64,000 nt of DNA, taken from contig CM030938.1 of assembly GCA_018136815.1 (NCBI GenBank), forward strand, positions 4,669,724 to 4,733,723. The letters are read 5' to 3'. This stretch comes from Isochrysis galbana. Its lineage: Eukaryota; Haptophyta; Isochrysidales; Isochrysidaceae. The notes below the pieces were generated by a model. That model ran no database searches, was not told the origin of the DNA, and saw only the letters and a program-made list of their open reading frames with translations. Shown piece after piece: positions 10,101 through 21,340 of the stretch; within the stretch, counting starts at the first letter, position 1; each line of letters opens with the position of its first letter. The translations under genes were made by a program, and so were the position numbers.

Positions 10101-13100
10101 TGATCCGGCGACAATGCGGATGTGTCAAGCTCGATGGTGGCGCCCTTGGGCGAAGTGTGGCCCTGGAGCACCAAGGGCGCCAGGCGGAGGGAGTCCACCC
10201 TTTCCGCCGGTGCGGAGGCGAGCGTGAACATGCCTCGGCCGACTGACAATGCCATTGCGCGGCGACAGGCCAGCGCGAGGCGGCCCTGCTGCTCGTACGC
10301 GGCGTCGTGCTCGGCGGCCTCTCGCGAGCCCGCCGAGCTAAGGAGCGAAATGGGCCGGGAAGAGCAAAGCAAGCGCCTCACCTACGGGCAGGTTGCAGCA
10401 GCAGCGCTCGGAGTGCGTGCCAGCCGCGGCAGGCTGGACAGCGGTCGTCCATAATGGGCAGAGTTGGGCCGTGGCTGGACGTGCCGTAATGTGGTGGCCC
10501 TGTCCGTCTCAGTTGCGGCGCACCTCCACGAGCCGGAGGTCGCGGCGGAAGCGCAGCCCGGCAGCGGCAATCACCGCCAGCATTCCGTCGGGATCGTCCT
10601 GAGGAGAAGGAGCTGGAGTGCCTGCAGGGGGAAGCGTCACCGGCGCCGCGCGGGGTGCAGCACGGAACGTGCGTGCCAGATCTTCGCGCCCAATGAGCGC
10701 GAGCGCCGCCTCCGGCCAATCGGCGGGAGCGGCGTGACGACATGCGCGAATCGCCTCACGGAGAGGCATCGCCACGCCCAGCGGGAGCGCGTCGAGCAGC
10801 TTGGCACTGATGCCGTTTTTGGCCATGGCGAGGACGGCGCGCTCGGCAGCTGGCGGGGGAGGGGCGCAGCCGGCAGCCGTGGCGGTGGGTGGCATCGTCC
10901 CATCCGGCGACATGGGTGCCAGGGGCGCTGCTAACGTCTCCTCGTAGCATCTCGAAATGGCGCCGGCGAGCGCGAGGGCGGAGTTGCTTCCTTGGGCTCC
11001 TTTGTGGACCGCACTCACGAAGAGAGGCTGCGGCGGGCTGGCGGCCCCTACCCCATGAGGAGATGAAAGGGCGCGCGCCGCCGCCGCGAAGACGTCGAAT
11101 GGCACATCGGTCGGCACGTCGTTGCGCGCCGACCCTGGTAATGTGCTATTGGGCCGTGGCGAGCTTCCCATGCACGATGGGGCCAGCACATCACTGAGAC
11201 CGGTGGATCTGATCGAGCCCGAGCCCGCGATGGGCAGCGCACCACTCGCGTCACGCGCGTAGTGCTCGCAGTGCCGTGTCCTAGCCCGGAAGGCAAGAGT
11301 GTAGCGTGACACAGAGCAATGGCGCATTGCACGTTTGCTACACTTCAACGCGACGTGCATGCGCCTAGGACGATGGATGGCAAGGGAGGGGCGCGATTGA
11401 CCGTCGGGTTAGGAAGGCATACCTGCCGAGTGCCGCGGCGAGATGCGCGAGCGTCTCTCCAAGAGGAGAGAGGAGCGGCCAGGCGAGAGTGTCCAGCTTG
11501 AGCGACTCATACAAGGCGTGAAGAAGCAAATGAGCCTGGCGGGGAGGCGGATAAACGGGCCGTCAGTGAGCTTCTCGCGCATAGGCGTGGCGCGTCGAGC
11601 CGTCGGCCACGCGTCGACGCCGCATGAGGGAGGGGGGGCGGAGGCACCTGTTCGGCATGGGTCGCGGAAGGCGGCGGCGGTGCAGGCAGCCGTCGGCGCT
11701 GCGGCACCGCGGCAGCCAGGCCATGCACAGACGCCGCAGACGAGAGTCGGGTGTGGAGACGACTGCGGCAAAGAAGGGCAGAGCGGGCGGGGAGGGAGCA
11801 TCGTCGTTATGTGCGATTTACAGCAGACAGAGGCTCGAGCGTTGCGGTAGGCGAGCAGTGCGTGCGAGTTGTGAACCTGCTAAGCATCCGATCCCACGGC
11901 GACGTCAACGCTGGAGACGGACCGGGCGGCACAACCCCAAGCCAGCGCCAGAAAGCCGTGGTGAATAGGTGCCACGGGTGGGATGACGGTGCACCGGTGC
12001 CAGCAGGTGCCTCGCAAAGCTTGCCCGCATGCAACTGGCTCAAACGCATGGTCTCCTCGCTAATGAGCGCAACGAGGCTTGCGTGCGCAGTCGTGCCAAG
12101 AGGCGTGAGGGCAGAAAGGCAGAGGTGGGAGAGCTCGTCGTTGGAAGGGAGCGGAAGGTGGGTGGGAAGTGCTGCAAGGGCGTCGGAAAGCGCAGCGGCG
12201 GCGGCGCTGTAAGTCGTAAACCCAGCAGACGCTGGCGGAAGCATGGATGGGATCGAGAGGAGTGGGTGGATCTTGCAGCCGCTAATCACGAATAGATTGA
12301 GCGTTCCAGCTGAAGGTTGGGGGTGGGGGTGGGGGGTCGACAACAAGTGGCAAGTCGGCGCACAAGGTTTGCGACCGAAATGCTTTGCACACCTGTGTCC
12401 AGACACGCGACCTGCGGGAAGGCGGCTGAAGTAGCGCTACGGACAACCGGTTGGGCTGCACGACGGGACGTTGTTAGGTCACGCGAAGTGACGCTCGGCT
12501 GCAGTGGCACACGCGCAGGGTCGACACCGACTACATGTGGTGTGCATCACGAGGTCGCGACCCGCCACATCGCCTTGGGAATTGCCCACCTGCAACCGCT
12601 GGGCAAGAGCCGCAGCTCCGAGAAGGCAGCGTCGACGCCTTGCTCCGGGCGGCTTCCATCGTGTGGGCGGGGATGCCCACGCGGTACACCTGCAGTATCC
12701 CCAACATCGACTATGCGAATTCATGCAAGGCGGAAGGTAAGGGTCGGGCACGTGGCCACACACCGGACGCCACGGCGGTGCCAGTGTCGCATCATGGCCC
12801 GCTTGGGGCACAATGGCCTCGCCATACACTCGCGTCTCCGTGTGACCCGAAGCCGCACCTGCACTAGGCAGAGGTATGCCGCCGAATCGGACGCACAGAG
12901 GATAAAGGCGTCCTCCGCCTGCTGCCGGGCGGCTGACTGCCAGGCCAGGCAGAGCCGCATCTGATGGGGCTTGGCCTCGCTGCGGCCACTCGTCGGAGCG
13001 CTCGGCAGCTCCTCGGGGTCCTGGGTGCCCGCAGTGGTCAAGACCCAAACGGCGTGTTCAGAGCGTGCTTCAGAGTAGGTAACGATGAGTGGTAGCGATG

Positions 13101-14478
13101 AACGGAAAGCTGCCAGGATGGAGTCGGACCATGGCGCGTCTGCAATGACCGAGTGTCCCTACCGCACGCATGGCGATCATGACAGCCGGGGATGAGCGGG
13201 CGGCGGCGTTATTTGTTGCTGGCGGCAGCTGGTGGCTACCAAGAGGCTACGTTGGTGGGAAAAGGCCACGCCGAGAACATATCAGAGTACGGAGGCGCCA
13301 GACGCCCCTAGCTGCGGCTCACATGATCAAGTGGATGCCGCACATAGAAGAGAGACGGCACGAGCGCGCCCTGCGCCGCTGCCTGCGCCGTGGCTGCCGC
13401 CCGCTCCTTCTCGATCAGCACACCCTGTGCGAGCGGCCAAATCTCTGCAGGATTGTGTGGATCAGGTATTTGTGAGATCAGCAGCAATGCTTGTCAGAGG
13501 TGCCGACTTTGTGCTGGCGCCGTCCGCTCTATGGCACGTTCAGCCCCGCCTTGGCGACAGCCCAATTCCCCCTCGCAAAAGGGCGTCATTCCGTACTCCC
13601 TCTGACACAATGTTGCGGGAGTGTACCACATGGTGCGTTCTCCGGACCTGTACTCCCTTGGCCCTCACCCCATGACCTGCGCCCGTGTCGAGCGTTTTTG
13701 CATCCAGCCCCCGACATTCCCCTATCATTTTCAATCCCTATTCTACAACTCCCTATAACACCCGTCGGCACGTCTCTCCGTCTGTCTCCCCTCGGCAGGC
13801 ACCGGCCCTCGCTCGCTCTCTGTGATCCACACTAGCTCCCACTTGCTCGCTGACGCATACATAGGTTCCCCTGTCTCCCTTTTAGCACGCTTCAGCCCTG
13901 CGGCTCTCCACGCCCCACCCCTGCCCCCCTTGGGCGCAGCACCCTGGCTCTTCTTCCTCACGCCCCCTGGCTCTCCCTGGTACTGTATGGCGCCCGCTGC
14001 TCCTCTGTTCTCCCTCAGTGGCTCCATCCCATTCCTGCATCTTCCTCGAAAGCCTCATCCCCCCCCCCCCGCCTCCGCCACTCCATTCCCTCGCGTGAGC
14101 CCCCCTCCCCCACCCGCAAATCCGTGGCTCTCGAACCCAAGCCCTCCCGCGTGGCCCCCTGGAGGCTCGCTGTCCCCCCCCCGCCTTTGGCTCTTGCCCC
14201 CAACGCGCGAACCCCCACCGTGACTTCCTAGACGCTCGCTGGCCCCACTGGAAGCCCGCTGGCCCCGATGGACGCCCCAGCTGCCCGCGTCCCGCCCCCT
14301 CCCCCCCCTTCCTCGCCTCTTGAAGCTCGCTCCTCTCACCCTTTGTGTCTCCTTCGAGCGCCATCTCGTGGAGAGTGCCGTCTTCGTGGAGCACACTGAG
14401 CCTTCGAGAATGGAGGCTCCAGAGTGAGGAGGTGGAGAGCGCTAGGCGAGTCCCCTCATGACGGCGAGCCACCACTGC
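7125..14478 (-). CDS. APC1: Anaphase-promoting complex subunit 1 (APC1), multi-exon, N-terminus unresolved
   Basis: APC1 is the largest platform subunit of the APC/C ubiquitin ligase. It carries a beta-propeller-like N-terminal half and PC (proteasome/cyclosome) repeats. From 5' to 3' the gene shows AEIWPLAQGVLIEKE, LPLIVTYSEARSEHAVWVL, LLDALPLGVAMPLREAI with PADWPEAALALIGREDLAR, MALSVGRGMFTL, WPDFHNGCASALRLAP, YAGFLLGLGLQGH, RESYSLAAGLSLGF, VDVTAAGATLALGLIFAKTG, ACLALGFRFAGS, IGLLFLGGGR, TDNRYHLQAFRHLYVLAAE and LYECLTNETPDLIPAYL, in the same order as animal APC1. Exons I can place: 7125-8057, 8142-8690, 8871-9431, 9555-9749, 9878-10337, a short exon ending at 10382, 10524-11280, one ending at 11423, one within 11807-12300, 12859-13139, 13323-13490 and 14340-14478. 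The 12300-12860 part and about the first 100-150 residues are not resolved. Introns are 45-180 bp except 13491-14339. Confidence 0.92.
13491..14339 (-). other. Long APC1 intron with C-rich filler
   Basis: The exon at 14340-14478 ends in phase 1 before GTGAGAGG. The exon at 13323-13490 begins CA TTG CTG after CTGACAAG, so the join restores a codon (LHEMALEGDTK then ALLLISQIPDP). This matches the corresponding APC1 region of animals. The 849-bp intron contains a C-rich tract at 13880-14330 with no coding signal. Confidence 0.65.
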
Positions 14479-14499
14479 CTGAGAGAGAGACCAGAGTGC

Positions 14500-14604
14500 C
14501 ATTGAAGGGAGGGGAGGGGGGGGGGGAGGGGGAGGGAGGGAGGGAGTGATGTGGGGTGTGTGGGAGAGAGAGGGAGAGGGAGGGAGGGAGGGAGGGGGGG
14601 GGGG

Positions 14605-14673
<69 letters not shown>

Positions 14674-14760
14674 GGGGAGAGAGAGAGAGAGATAGAAGAG
14701 AGAGAGAGAGAGATGAGAGAGGGCGGGGGGGCGAGAAGGAAGGAGGGGAGGGGGGGGAGC
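14500..14760. repeat. GA/CT microsatellite next to an APC1 splice acceptor
   Basis: Purine-only sequence with a pure (GA)n core at 14608-14670 on the plus strand. On the APC1 strand it is (CT)n ending CTCTCTCTCAG at the acceptor of the 14340-14478 exon, so the repeat serves as an oversized polypyrimidine tract. Open frames through it are composition artefacts. Confidence 0.85.
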
Positions 14761-15059
14761 TCCGTCCGGGGCGCCTCTCGGACAGCCTCCAGCAGAACGA
14801 ATATCATGCCCCTAACACAGAAGAAATGCACGAGGGTCAGCAGAGGTTCGATCGTATTTCGAACGAGCTCATGACATTCACAATATTTAGGCTGAAATTC
14901 ACATAACGAGGAGGCGGGGTTCGAAGGCTGGTCGTTGGTTTCGCCCCCCCCCCCACCGCGTTCGGCGCGAGAGGGGAGCGGCAGGTGGGTGGCGGGAGCG
15001 GCCGAGCGGCGCAAAAAATCTATGTCTGAAAAGAAAATTAAATTAAAGTTAAAATGTTA

Positions 15060-15920
15060 TATCCTAGCCAACCCCACTAGCTAATTGGACACAACTTTTC
15101 AGCCCCGGACTCCCGCCATGCCTGGCGAGCCAGGTGTCCGAGTGGTACCGGGGGGGGGGGGGGCATTGCCCCCTCCCCTCGATATTTGTCCTCCCCCCAG
15201 TGCAAGCACCGACCCTACGCACCCCAGCACACCCTCTCCTCGAGGCCACGTTGGGGGAAAACCCCTTTCGGGTAAAACAACGCAGGGGGGGGGGGCACTC
15301 GTGAGTTTAGGGGCCTAGAGCGCTAATCTCCATCGCCCGAGCGAGTGGCCGCGGCGAGCCGCGGCCCTTCCCTCCTGGCTCTGGCGCCCCCGTCTTCTCT
15401 TACCCAACTAGGTCTAGAAGACACGTAAACACCGGAGGGGAGAGCTGCCGCTCCCCCCTCCCCTCCCTCTTCCCTTTTCCTCCTCTCTTCCCTGCGGCGG
15501 GGGCCCATGGCGCGCGCCTGCGGCCCCTCTTCAGGTCCCCAGGTGGCCTGCAGGGGCCTGGGAGCACAGCTCAGGGGGCAGGTGACAGGTGAGGCTGGGG
15601 CATGGCCCTGGCCCCACCTGCCTCTCCCTCGCTGGCGCTCCGCTCCCCTGCAAGTCGACTGGAGCTGGCTGGGGGGTCCTGAACAGGGGGGCCCAGGGGG
15701 AGGAGGGGCTGGTCAGAGGGATGGGCTGGCCACGACAGGCCAGGGCGGGCGAATCAGGCGTGCCTGTGGGGAGAGGGATGGGTCAGCAGGGCTGTGTGCT
15801 CCTAGCAGGCCATCAGGCGTGCCAGGAGAGCGGGTGGTTCTTCCCCCATGGCAGGGGAGGAGTGGAGAGAGAGGGGGGCTCGTGCCCCGCCATGAGTGAA
15901 CCAAGTATTAACTTAGTTGA
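15060..15920 (-). mobile_element. Retroelement 5' fragment, minus orientation
   Basis: The hairpin ACCAAGT/ACTTAGT at 15900-15917 precedes a minus-strand ATG at 15893. The leader that follows (CCATGGGGGAAG and the CTCCACTCCTCCCCTGCC type) is shared with 16185-16260 and 34925-34990. It runs to a junction near 15065 (CCAACCCCACTAGCTAAT), which resembles the junction at 23268. No intact protein is present. Confidence 0.55.
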
Positions 15921-16135
15921 TATGTCTGAAAAGAAAAATCACAAGGAGGGATTATATACACTTATACTTATACCGCTGCTGCGCACTGCGCTACTGCCAC
16001 TAGCCTCTAGCTCTAGCCTGCTAGCCTGCTAGCCTGCGAGCCTGTTCGGCACCTAGCACCTAGATGGGAGATGTGTATTCACAGTACTTGGGCGAAGGCC
16101 AAATATAAATAATATTTAATATTATATCCTAGCCA
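15921..16135. other. AT-rich spacer between head-to-head retroelement copies
   Basis: It contains TATGTCTGAAAAGAAAAAT, also near 15022, and GGCACCTAGCACCTAGATGG at about 16047, which resembles the ends of the small inverted-repeat element at 56206-56410. Repeated TAGCCTGCTAGCCTGC occurs at 16014-16036. No gene is seen. Confidence 0.4.
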
Positions 16136-16656
16136 ACGCCCCAACTAAGTTTTTATACTTGGTTGACCCATGGGGGGGGCACGAGCCTCCCCTCTCTCCA
16201 CTCCTCCCCTGCCATGGGGGAGGAACCACCCGTCCTCTTGGCACGCCTGATGGCTTGCCATGAGGCCACTGCCCTACTGACCCACTCCCTTCCCCACGGG
16301 CTCGCCCCATTCGCCCATCCTGGCCCCTCAGAACAACTAAGTTTATACTTGGTCGCCATGGAGCGCGCCGACGCGCCCCCTCTCTCTTTCGGGCACCCCA
16401 CCGCGGGCGCCCCTCCAGTGCCCATGGAGCAGTCGCAGGCGAAGCGACCGCGTCCTCCCGCGGAGGCCGAGCAGGTGAGCGCGATCCTCGTCGCGCCACA
16501 CGGCCAGTGGCCCCGGCCACACCACCTCCAGCAGCCATGCTGGCCCCCCCCATGGAGGACCACAGGCTGCAGGCCACAACCAGCACACACCAGACAAGAA
16601 TCAACAGAGATCCATTGGGCATGCCTCATGGCAGAGGCCTCACTCACCCTGGTGAC

Positions 16657-16682
16657 GGCCGCGCCGCCTCGGCGGCGCGGCC
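16657..16682 (+). other. Perfect 12-bp stem hairpin in retroelement
   Basis: GGCCGCGCCGCC is followed by TC and its exact reverse complement. The related copy at 59657-59682 keeps an 8-bp GGCCGCGC/GCGCGGCC stem with a changed 10-base loop. The structure is therefore maintained while the loop drifts. Confidence 0.7.
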
Positions 16683-16809
16683 CGAGACCGGGTGGCCCTT
16701 ATGGGCACAAATCTCACACTACAACAGATACGCACAACAACAAGCCACAGCAACACCCGGCAAGCCAGTTGAGGCAGGCGGCAGAGCCAGGGACGGGCTC
16801 TGCTGGTCT

Positions 16810-16839
16810 GCAGGGAACAGGGCTCTCCCTGTTCCCTGC
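16810..16839 (-). other. Perfect 13-bp stem hairpin in retroelement
   Basis: GCAGGGAACAGGG, loop CTCT, then its exact reverse complement. The second copy at 21089-21118 keeps the outer 10 bp with a 10-base loop. Confidence 0.7.
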
Positions 16840-17089
16840 TTCTGTGCCGGGTGGGGAGGCGAGGGAGGCAGGATCATGTCGACGTCGCTGTCGGTCAGCG
16901 GGGCGGCCTGTGAGCGCTTCGGCTCCGGCGGCTTGGGGCGGCCCCTGTGGGGCGTCGTGGCGTCGTGACGGCGGAGGGCTGGGGATCAGGACCGGTCGGC
17001 GCACGCTCCATCGCTCGAACTATAACAATAGTTTTTGATCATTATATTAATATTAGCTCAGAATCTTCGAATCTTCAGATTTTTGTATG

Positions 17090-17927
17090 GGGATGTCAAC
17101 GGTTGGGGATTGGGAGAGTCAAGGTTTCGTCTCTAGCGATGGGGGAGCGTGAGAGTTTTTCTTGTTGTGTGCCTAGCTAGTGTTGTGTGTTGTGTGAGTG
17201 TGAGTGTGTGAGTGCTCAAGGACCGAGAAGCCCTTCGACCTTCGACGGCAACGGAGCCCTTACCCTTTCCTCGAGATGGGGGTATGCTTGGCTCCGGCCA
17301 GAGTTTCGAGAATTTTTTTCGAAATAAGGGGGGCCAATCGCAATCAAAACTTTTTACCGAAATAAAGGTCGATATGGCGCTGACGAAGCGAAATAAGCCC
17401 CCCCCCAGCCCGCTCCCCGCTCCCCCCCCCCCCCCCCCCGCCCGCCCGGGGCCGCGCGCCGCGCCTTGGCGCGCTTCCGGACATCCAAGCGCAAGCGCAA
17501 AACCGACAACGACGAGGATGAGGATGATGATGATGACATGATGACGCCCTTGACCCTTGAGGGCTCAGGGCATCCCTCCGACCCCCCAAGCTCTCGTCGC
17601 AGGAGGTTGGTCTCCACTCAGCATCCGAGACCGGGGATGGCCGCGCGGCAACGCATCGGGGCCCGGGGCCCGCCGCGGCGACGCTTAAGCAAATTCCGAT
17701 TCGAAATTAGGCCGAAATTAGACCCCTCGAAGCTCGAAATTTGCTCCAACCTCATCGAAATTTCGAATCGAAATAAGGGTGGGTTTGGATCGAAACTGTG
17801 GCCGGAGCCAAGGGTATGCGCGGTTGGCGCATGGCTCGTCCGGTATATGTGGCTAGGGATGCTTATATGTGGCTAGGGATGCTAGCAAACAAGATGTCCT
17901 ACGTCCTACGACGCTATAAGTTCTAAC
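17090..17927. other. No gene recognised; purine and C-run rich spacer
   Basis: It contains a C run near 17420-17440, an acidic-codon GAT repeat near 17515-17545 and several TTTCGAAAT-type words (GAATTTTTTTCGAAAT, TCGAAATTTCGAATCG). The direct repeat ATATGTGGCTAGGGATGCT lies at about 17845 and 17864. It likely includes the 5' flank of the next gene. Confidence 0.35.
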
Positions 17928-19691
17928 GTGCAGTGCGAGTACGAGCGCAATGTCCTCGACATGAACTCGTTATCTTCGGTTAGGCTCCCAAAGATTCCAG
18001 AATCCCGAAAGGGTCTTCCCCCCCCCCGGGTCGTCTGCGGCTTGTCTCCTCTACTAGACGACGACGGCCGAACACTAGCGATGGGCAACTCGTGCCTCAA
18101 ATCTATGAGAATCAGTATTGACGATTGGGGTTCCTACGACAAGGCGCTGAAGTACAGTTCCGCCGGCCCAGCTAACACACCCTTTGTGGCCTACACGCCA
18201 GACACGCAGCAGACGCACCGCCGAGCCCGATCGAAGCATCCCGAGGCCAACGATACAACACTCGGGAGACTCAGCCCACGCAAACTGGAGCATGAGTTCA
18301 GCGGAGAAGCAACATCGCTCATGCTTGATACCTTAGATACCACTTCCACACACCTCGCCGATTACGCCCCTGGCAACGATGACGCGTCGGAGTCAGAGGA
18401 GCTCACATGCCACAATGGTCACTGCAAGGACCACATGCTCCTATACGAAACTGACCTTGAGATTGAGGCACTGCGCACGCATAACCTTGGGCTAGAGGAA
18501 GAGAAGCGGCAGCTCAAACAAGATATCTATCAACTCGAGGCGCAGCTGCGGCCACAGGCTGTGGCTGCAGCGGAGCACCCACGCCGACAACGCCTAGGAG
18601 AGGAAGGGCTTCATCATCAACCCGAGACGGCACACCAGCAGAAGGCCGAAACTGAAACTGAGTGCCTGCGCCGACAACTCACGGAGAAGGAGGAAATGAG
18701 ATCCCATCAATTGGAGGTTGAGCCCGTCGAGCTGGTCTTGGCCTCAGAGGAGGGCCTGGGCCGACAGCGTGAAGTTGAAGAGAACTCTTTCCAATTTGAA
18801 GTGGAGCGACTGCAATGGGACGAGGCCGATGCGGAGCTCCCGCACCTTCAGTTGAAAGAGAAAGCAATGCTCTTGCATCAGATGGAGGCAGAGCTCGCAG
18901 AAGCGGACCACCAAGAAGAGCCTCGCATCACTGAGGCCGATCGCAAAAGGAATGATGAACGGCTGCGTCAGCAGCACCGCCAACTCGAAGAGGAAAGGGA
19001 GCGACAGCAATCAGAGGCCGACAAGCGCACGCGCCAACTCAAGTTGGATGGGGAGCGCCAGCGTCAAGGCGAAGCTGAGCGTGAATACGCTCGCCGCCAG
19101 CCCCTACTGCACCCCGAGGCAGGAGAGAGCAAAATAATTGATGAAAGCAGGCGCGAACAGCAGCGTTGTCTTGAAGAAGAACAGCGGCACCGTCTAGAAG
19201 AAGAACAGCGGCGCCGTCTAGCTCTAGAAGAAGAACAGCGGCGCCACCCTCTAGAAGAAGAACCTCGGCGCCGTCTAGCTCTAGATGAAGAAGAGCGGCG
19301 CCGTCGTCTTGAAGTAGAACAGCGGCGCTATCGTCTTGAAGAAGAACAGCGGCGCCGTCGAGAAGAAGAACAGCGTCTCCGTCTAGCCCTAGAAGAAGTA
19401 CAGCGGCGCCGTCTAGCTCTAGAAGAAATACAGCAGCGCCGTCGTCTTGAAGAAGAACAGCAGCGCCGTCGTCTTGAAGAAGAACAGCGGCGCCGTCGTC
19501 TTGAAGAAGAACAGTGGCGCCGTCTAGAAGAAGAAGAACGGCGCCGTCTAGCTCTAGAAGAAGAACAGCGGCGTCGTCTAGCTCTAGAAGAACAACAGCG
19601 GCGCCTTCTAGAAGAAGACAAGCGGCGCCGTCTAGCTCTAGAAGAAGAACAGCGGCGCCGTCTAAGAGAACTACTGCGGCGCCGTCTATGA
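17928..19691 (+). CDS. Coiled-coil protein with expanded Glu/Gln/Arg repeat
   Basis: 587 codons in one exon. Residues 1-150 are unremarkable. From about residue 165 to the end the sequence is a highly charged predicted coiled coil, changing near residue 405 into tandem LEEEQRRR and ALEEEQRRRRL units reminiscent of trichohyalin. The DNA there is a 21-30-bp minisatellite (GAAGAAGAACAGCGGCGCCG) with GAAGAA and CGGCGCCGTCTAG blocks. The array continues past the stop at 19689, so the stop has probably moved as the array changed. The function is unknown and a filament or scaffold role would be only a guess. The real start could be the Met at residue 12 or upstream of an unseen intron. Confidence 0.6.
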   Translation: MQCEYERNVLDMNSLSSVRLPKIPESRKGLPPPRVVCGLSPLLDDDGRTLAMGNSCLKSMRISIDDWGSYDKALKYSSAGPANTPFVAYTPDTQQTHRRARSKHPEANDTTLGRLSPRKLEHEFSGEATSLMLDTLDTTSTHLADYAPGNDDASESEELTCHNGHCKDHMLLYETDLEIEALRTHNLGLEEEKRQLKQDIYQLEAQLRPQAVAAAEHPRRQRLGEEGLHHQPETAHQQKAETETECLRRQLTEKEEMRSHQLEVEPVELVLASEEGLGRQREVEENSFQFEVERLQWDEADAELPHLQLKEKAMLLHQMEAELAEADHQEEPRITEADRKRNDERLRQQHRQLEEERERQQSEADKRTRQLKLDGERQRQGEAEREYARRQPLLHPEAGESKIIDESRREQQRCLEEEQRHRLEEEQRRRLALEEEQRRHPLEEEPRRRLALDEEERRRRLEVEQRRYRLEEEQRRRREEEQRLRLALEEVQRRRLALEEIQQRRRLEEEQQRRRLEEEQRRRRLEEEQWRRLEEEERRRLALEEEQRRRLALEEQQRRLLEEDKRRRLALEEEQRRRLRELLRRRL

Positions 19692-19740
19692 GAAGAACAG
19701 CGGCACCGTCTAGAAGAAGACAAAGAGCGTCACCAATCAA
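19170..19740. repeat. Coding minisatellite (EEEQRRR array)
   Basis: About 20 units of 21-30 bp built from GAAGAAGAACAGCGGCGCCGT with optional CTAGCTCTAGAA inserts. The opposite strand is also open (DGAAVLLLELDGAAV), which is an effect of the repeat and not a gene. Confidence 0.85.
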
Positions 19741-19741
19741 G

Positions 19742-20560
19742 TGCATTCTTCGGTTCGCCTTCATCACCGTCCATCCAGGGAGTGTGTAAGACCGCAGATC
19801 AAGTGTGCAAGTTTGCTGGACGGGAAAGGTCGCTGTAGTGTGGGACAAGGCCAACCAGGGCATATGTTACCGCAGCTTGATCACGGAATGCAAAGGGTAA
19901 TACACTCATGCGCACGTTCCTGGAACCCTTGAACGGCCTTGTGACAAGCTGGTGGTGTTCTTAAATCCTTTGTGCTAGTTGATCAGCTATCAGCGAGAAG
20001 TATCTACAACAACTACCCAAGAACCCAAGATATTCCGCCCAAATACGAATGTGCTTGACTGCGCCGACTTGTATTCATGAAGACATTCAATTGATTGATG
20101 ATGCCTCATGCGTGCCGCATGGCCGCAACCATCTTTGCGACTGTTGACAGCTGCCTCAACATCATTTTTGCAGCGCGGCCGGCGTGTGTACTCCGTTGCC
20201 TGCCACGTGTGTTGGTGAAGCACTATGGCTCACCATTGCGCACGGCCTGTAATACTACATATTACTCCGCTCATACAACATACACATACATGCAACATGC
20301 ACGTATAGATATGGATATAGACCGCCTCGCCAACAAGCTCTGAGTAACACGCTTGTGTTTCACCACCCAATCCCAATGTGCGCTAGGCGGCTCGCTTGGG
20401 ACGATGAGCAACCATCAACAATACATATGATAAACCTTTTAATATTCTCACCGCACACGCGGCCGTGGACCCTCTGCTTTCTTTTCACGCAGCAAAAACT
20501 TTCTACACCCCCACTCCCTCGGCCCCGGCCCTTCTTACTTAGGACCTAACAATGGTTGTG
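19742..20560. other. No gene recognised; 3' flank of the coiled-coil gene
   Basis: Near 45-50% GC, with short frames only. AT-rich words near 20260-20330 and 20430-20520 could include polyadenylation signals, but none is clear. Confidence 0.35.
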
Positions 20561-20939
20561 CCGGCAACTTTCCGAGCAACTTTGGGGTGTTTGAGCGTGC
20601 GAGCAAGCGAGCAACTCACGAGTAACTTCAAGGGCTACAAGGTAGCTTTGAGCAGGGGTGTATTGTCTTAATTTTTTATATCCATTTCACGGGGGCATTT
20701 GTAAAAAAATAACCAAACCTGAGGTTGCAGCCTCTGCCGCGGTTGCCTGGAGCTGTGAGCTAGCCACGACAGGCCAGGAGGACGAGCGATCGATCCAGGC
20801 GAGCTTGTGGGGGGCTGTGGCCCCATAGGACTCTTCCCTTTTGGGGCCGGCTGTGCTGCCTCCGCGTACGAGCGCTGGGTTGTTGGAGCAAAGTTGGAAG
20901 CCCGGAACCCGGAAGGCTCCTTGAATTGTTTGTTGAGTG

Positions 20940-21340
20940 AAGTGCCCGCCCACTAGGGGTGCACCGATGGTAGGAGTGGCCGTCGTGGGGGTGACAGCAG
21001 TGCTGCCACCCACCACAGGGAGTCCTTGGTCCAGAGGCAGGGCGGGGGAGCTGATCGGGAGGGCCTTGCTCTGGTGTTAGGGGTATGTGCAGGGAACAGG
21101 ACTTGGCTTGTTCCCTGCTTGGGTGCGTGCTTGGAGGGCGGTGGCGATGATGCTATCTCGACGTCGTTGTCAGGCGGTGCTGAGGCCTGCGAGCGTTTGG
21201 GCTCCAGCGGCGTGGAGGCGGCCCTGTTGGGGCGTGCGCGACGGGAGTGCCACGAGCCGCAGCCATGTATGCCGGCAGCTCTACGAGGAGGTGATCTGGG
21301 TAGCGCGCCTCTGCTCCCGCTCCATCTAGGGGGGATTGGG
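20940..21340 (-). mobile_element. Retroelement 5' ORF fragment
   Basis: On the minus strand the sequence resembles the proline-rich start of the copies at 23787 and 17011 (PPRRWSPNARRPQHRLTTTS corresponds to the KPPEPKRSQ and TDSDVDMI region in other frames). It holds the conserved GCAGGGAACA hairpin at 21089-21118. It is degenerate. Confidence 0.45.

Larger units (their letters stand above)
16140..17090 (+). mobile_element. Composite of short retroelement copies
   Basis: 5' hairpins with downstream starts occur at 16144-16163 (ATG 16170) and 16336-16353 (ATG 16358, MERADAPPL). An opposite-strand copy has its hairpin at 17018-17033 and a minus ATG at 17011. The 16358 frame resembles the start at 59144. 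Internal hairpins lie at 16657-16682 and 16810-16839. Near 17065 the sequence AATCTTCAGATTTTT matches the 3' end of the LINE at 29871-33944. Confidence 0.6.

Noticed and set aside
14551-14906. Charged Arg/Glu frames in the GA tract
   Set aside because: They are translations of (GA)n and disappear outside the repeat. The other strand is a splice tract of APC1.
19039-19863. Minus-strand frame DGAAVLLLELDGAAV (274 codons)
   Set aside because: Antisense of the coding minisatellite; its regularity comes from the repeat and there is no independent domain.
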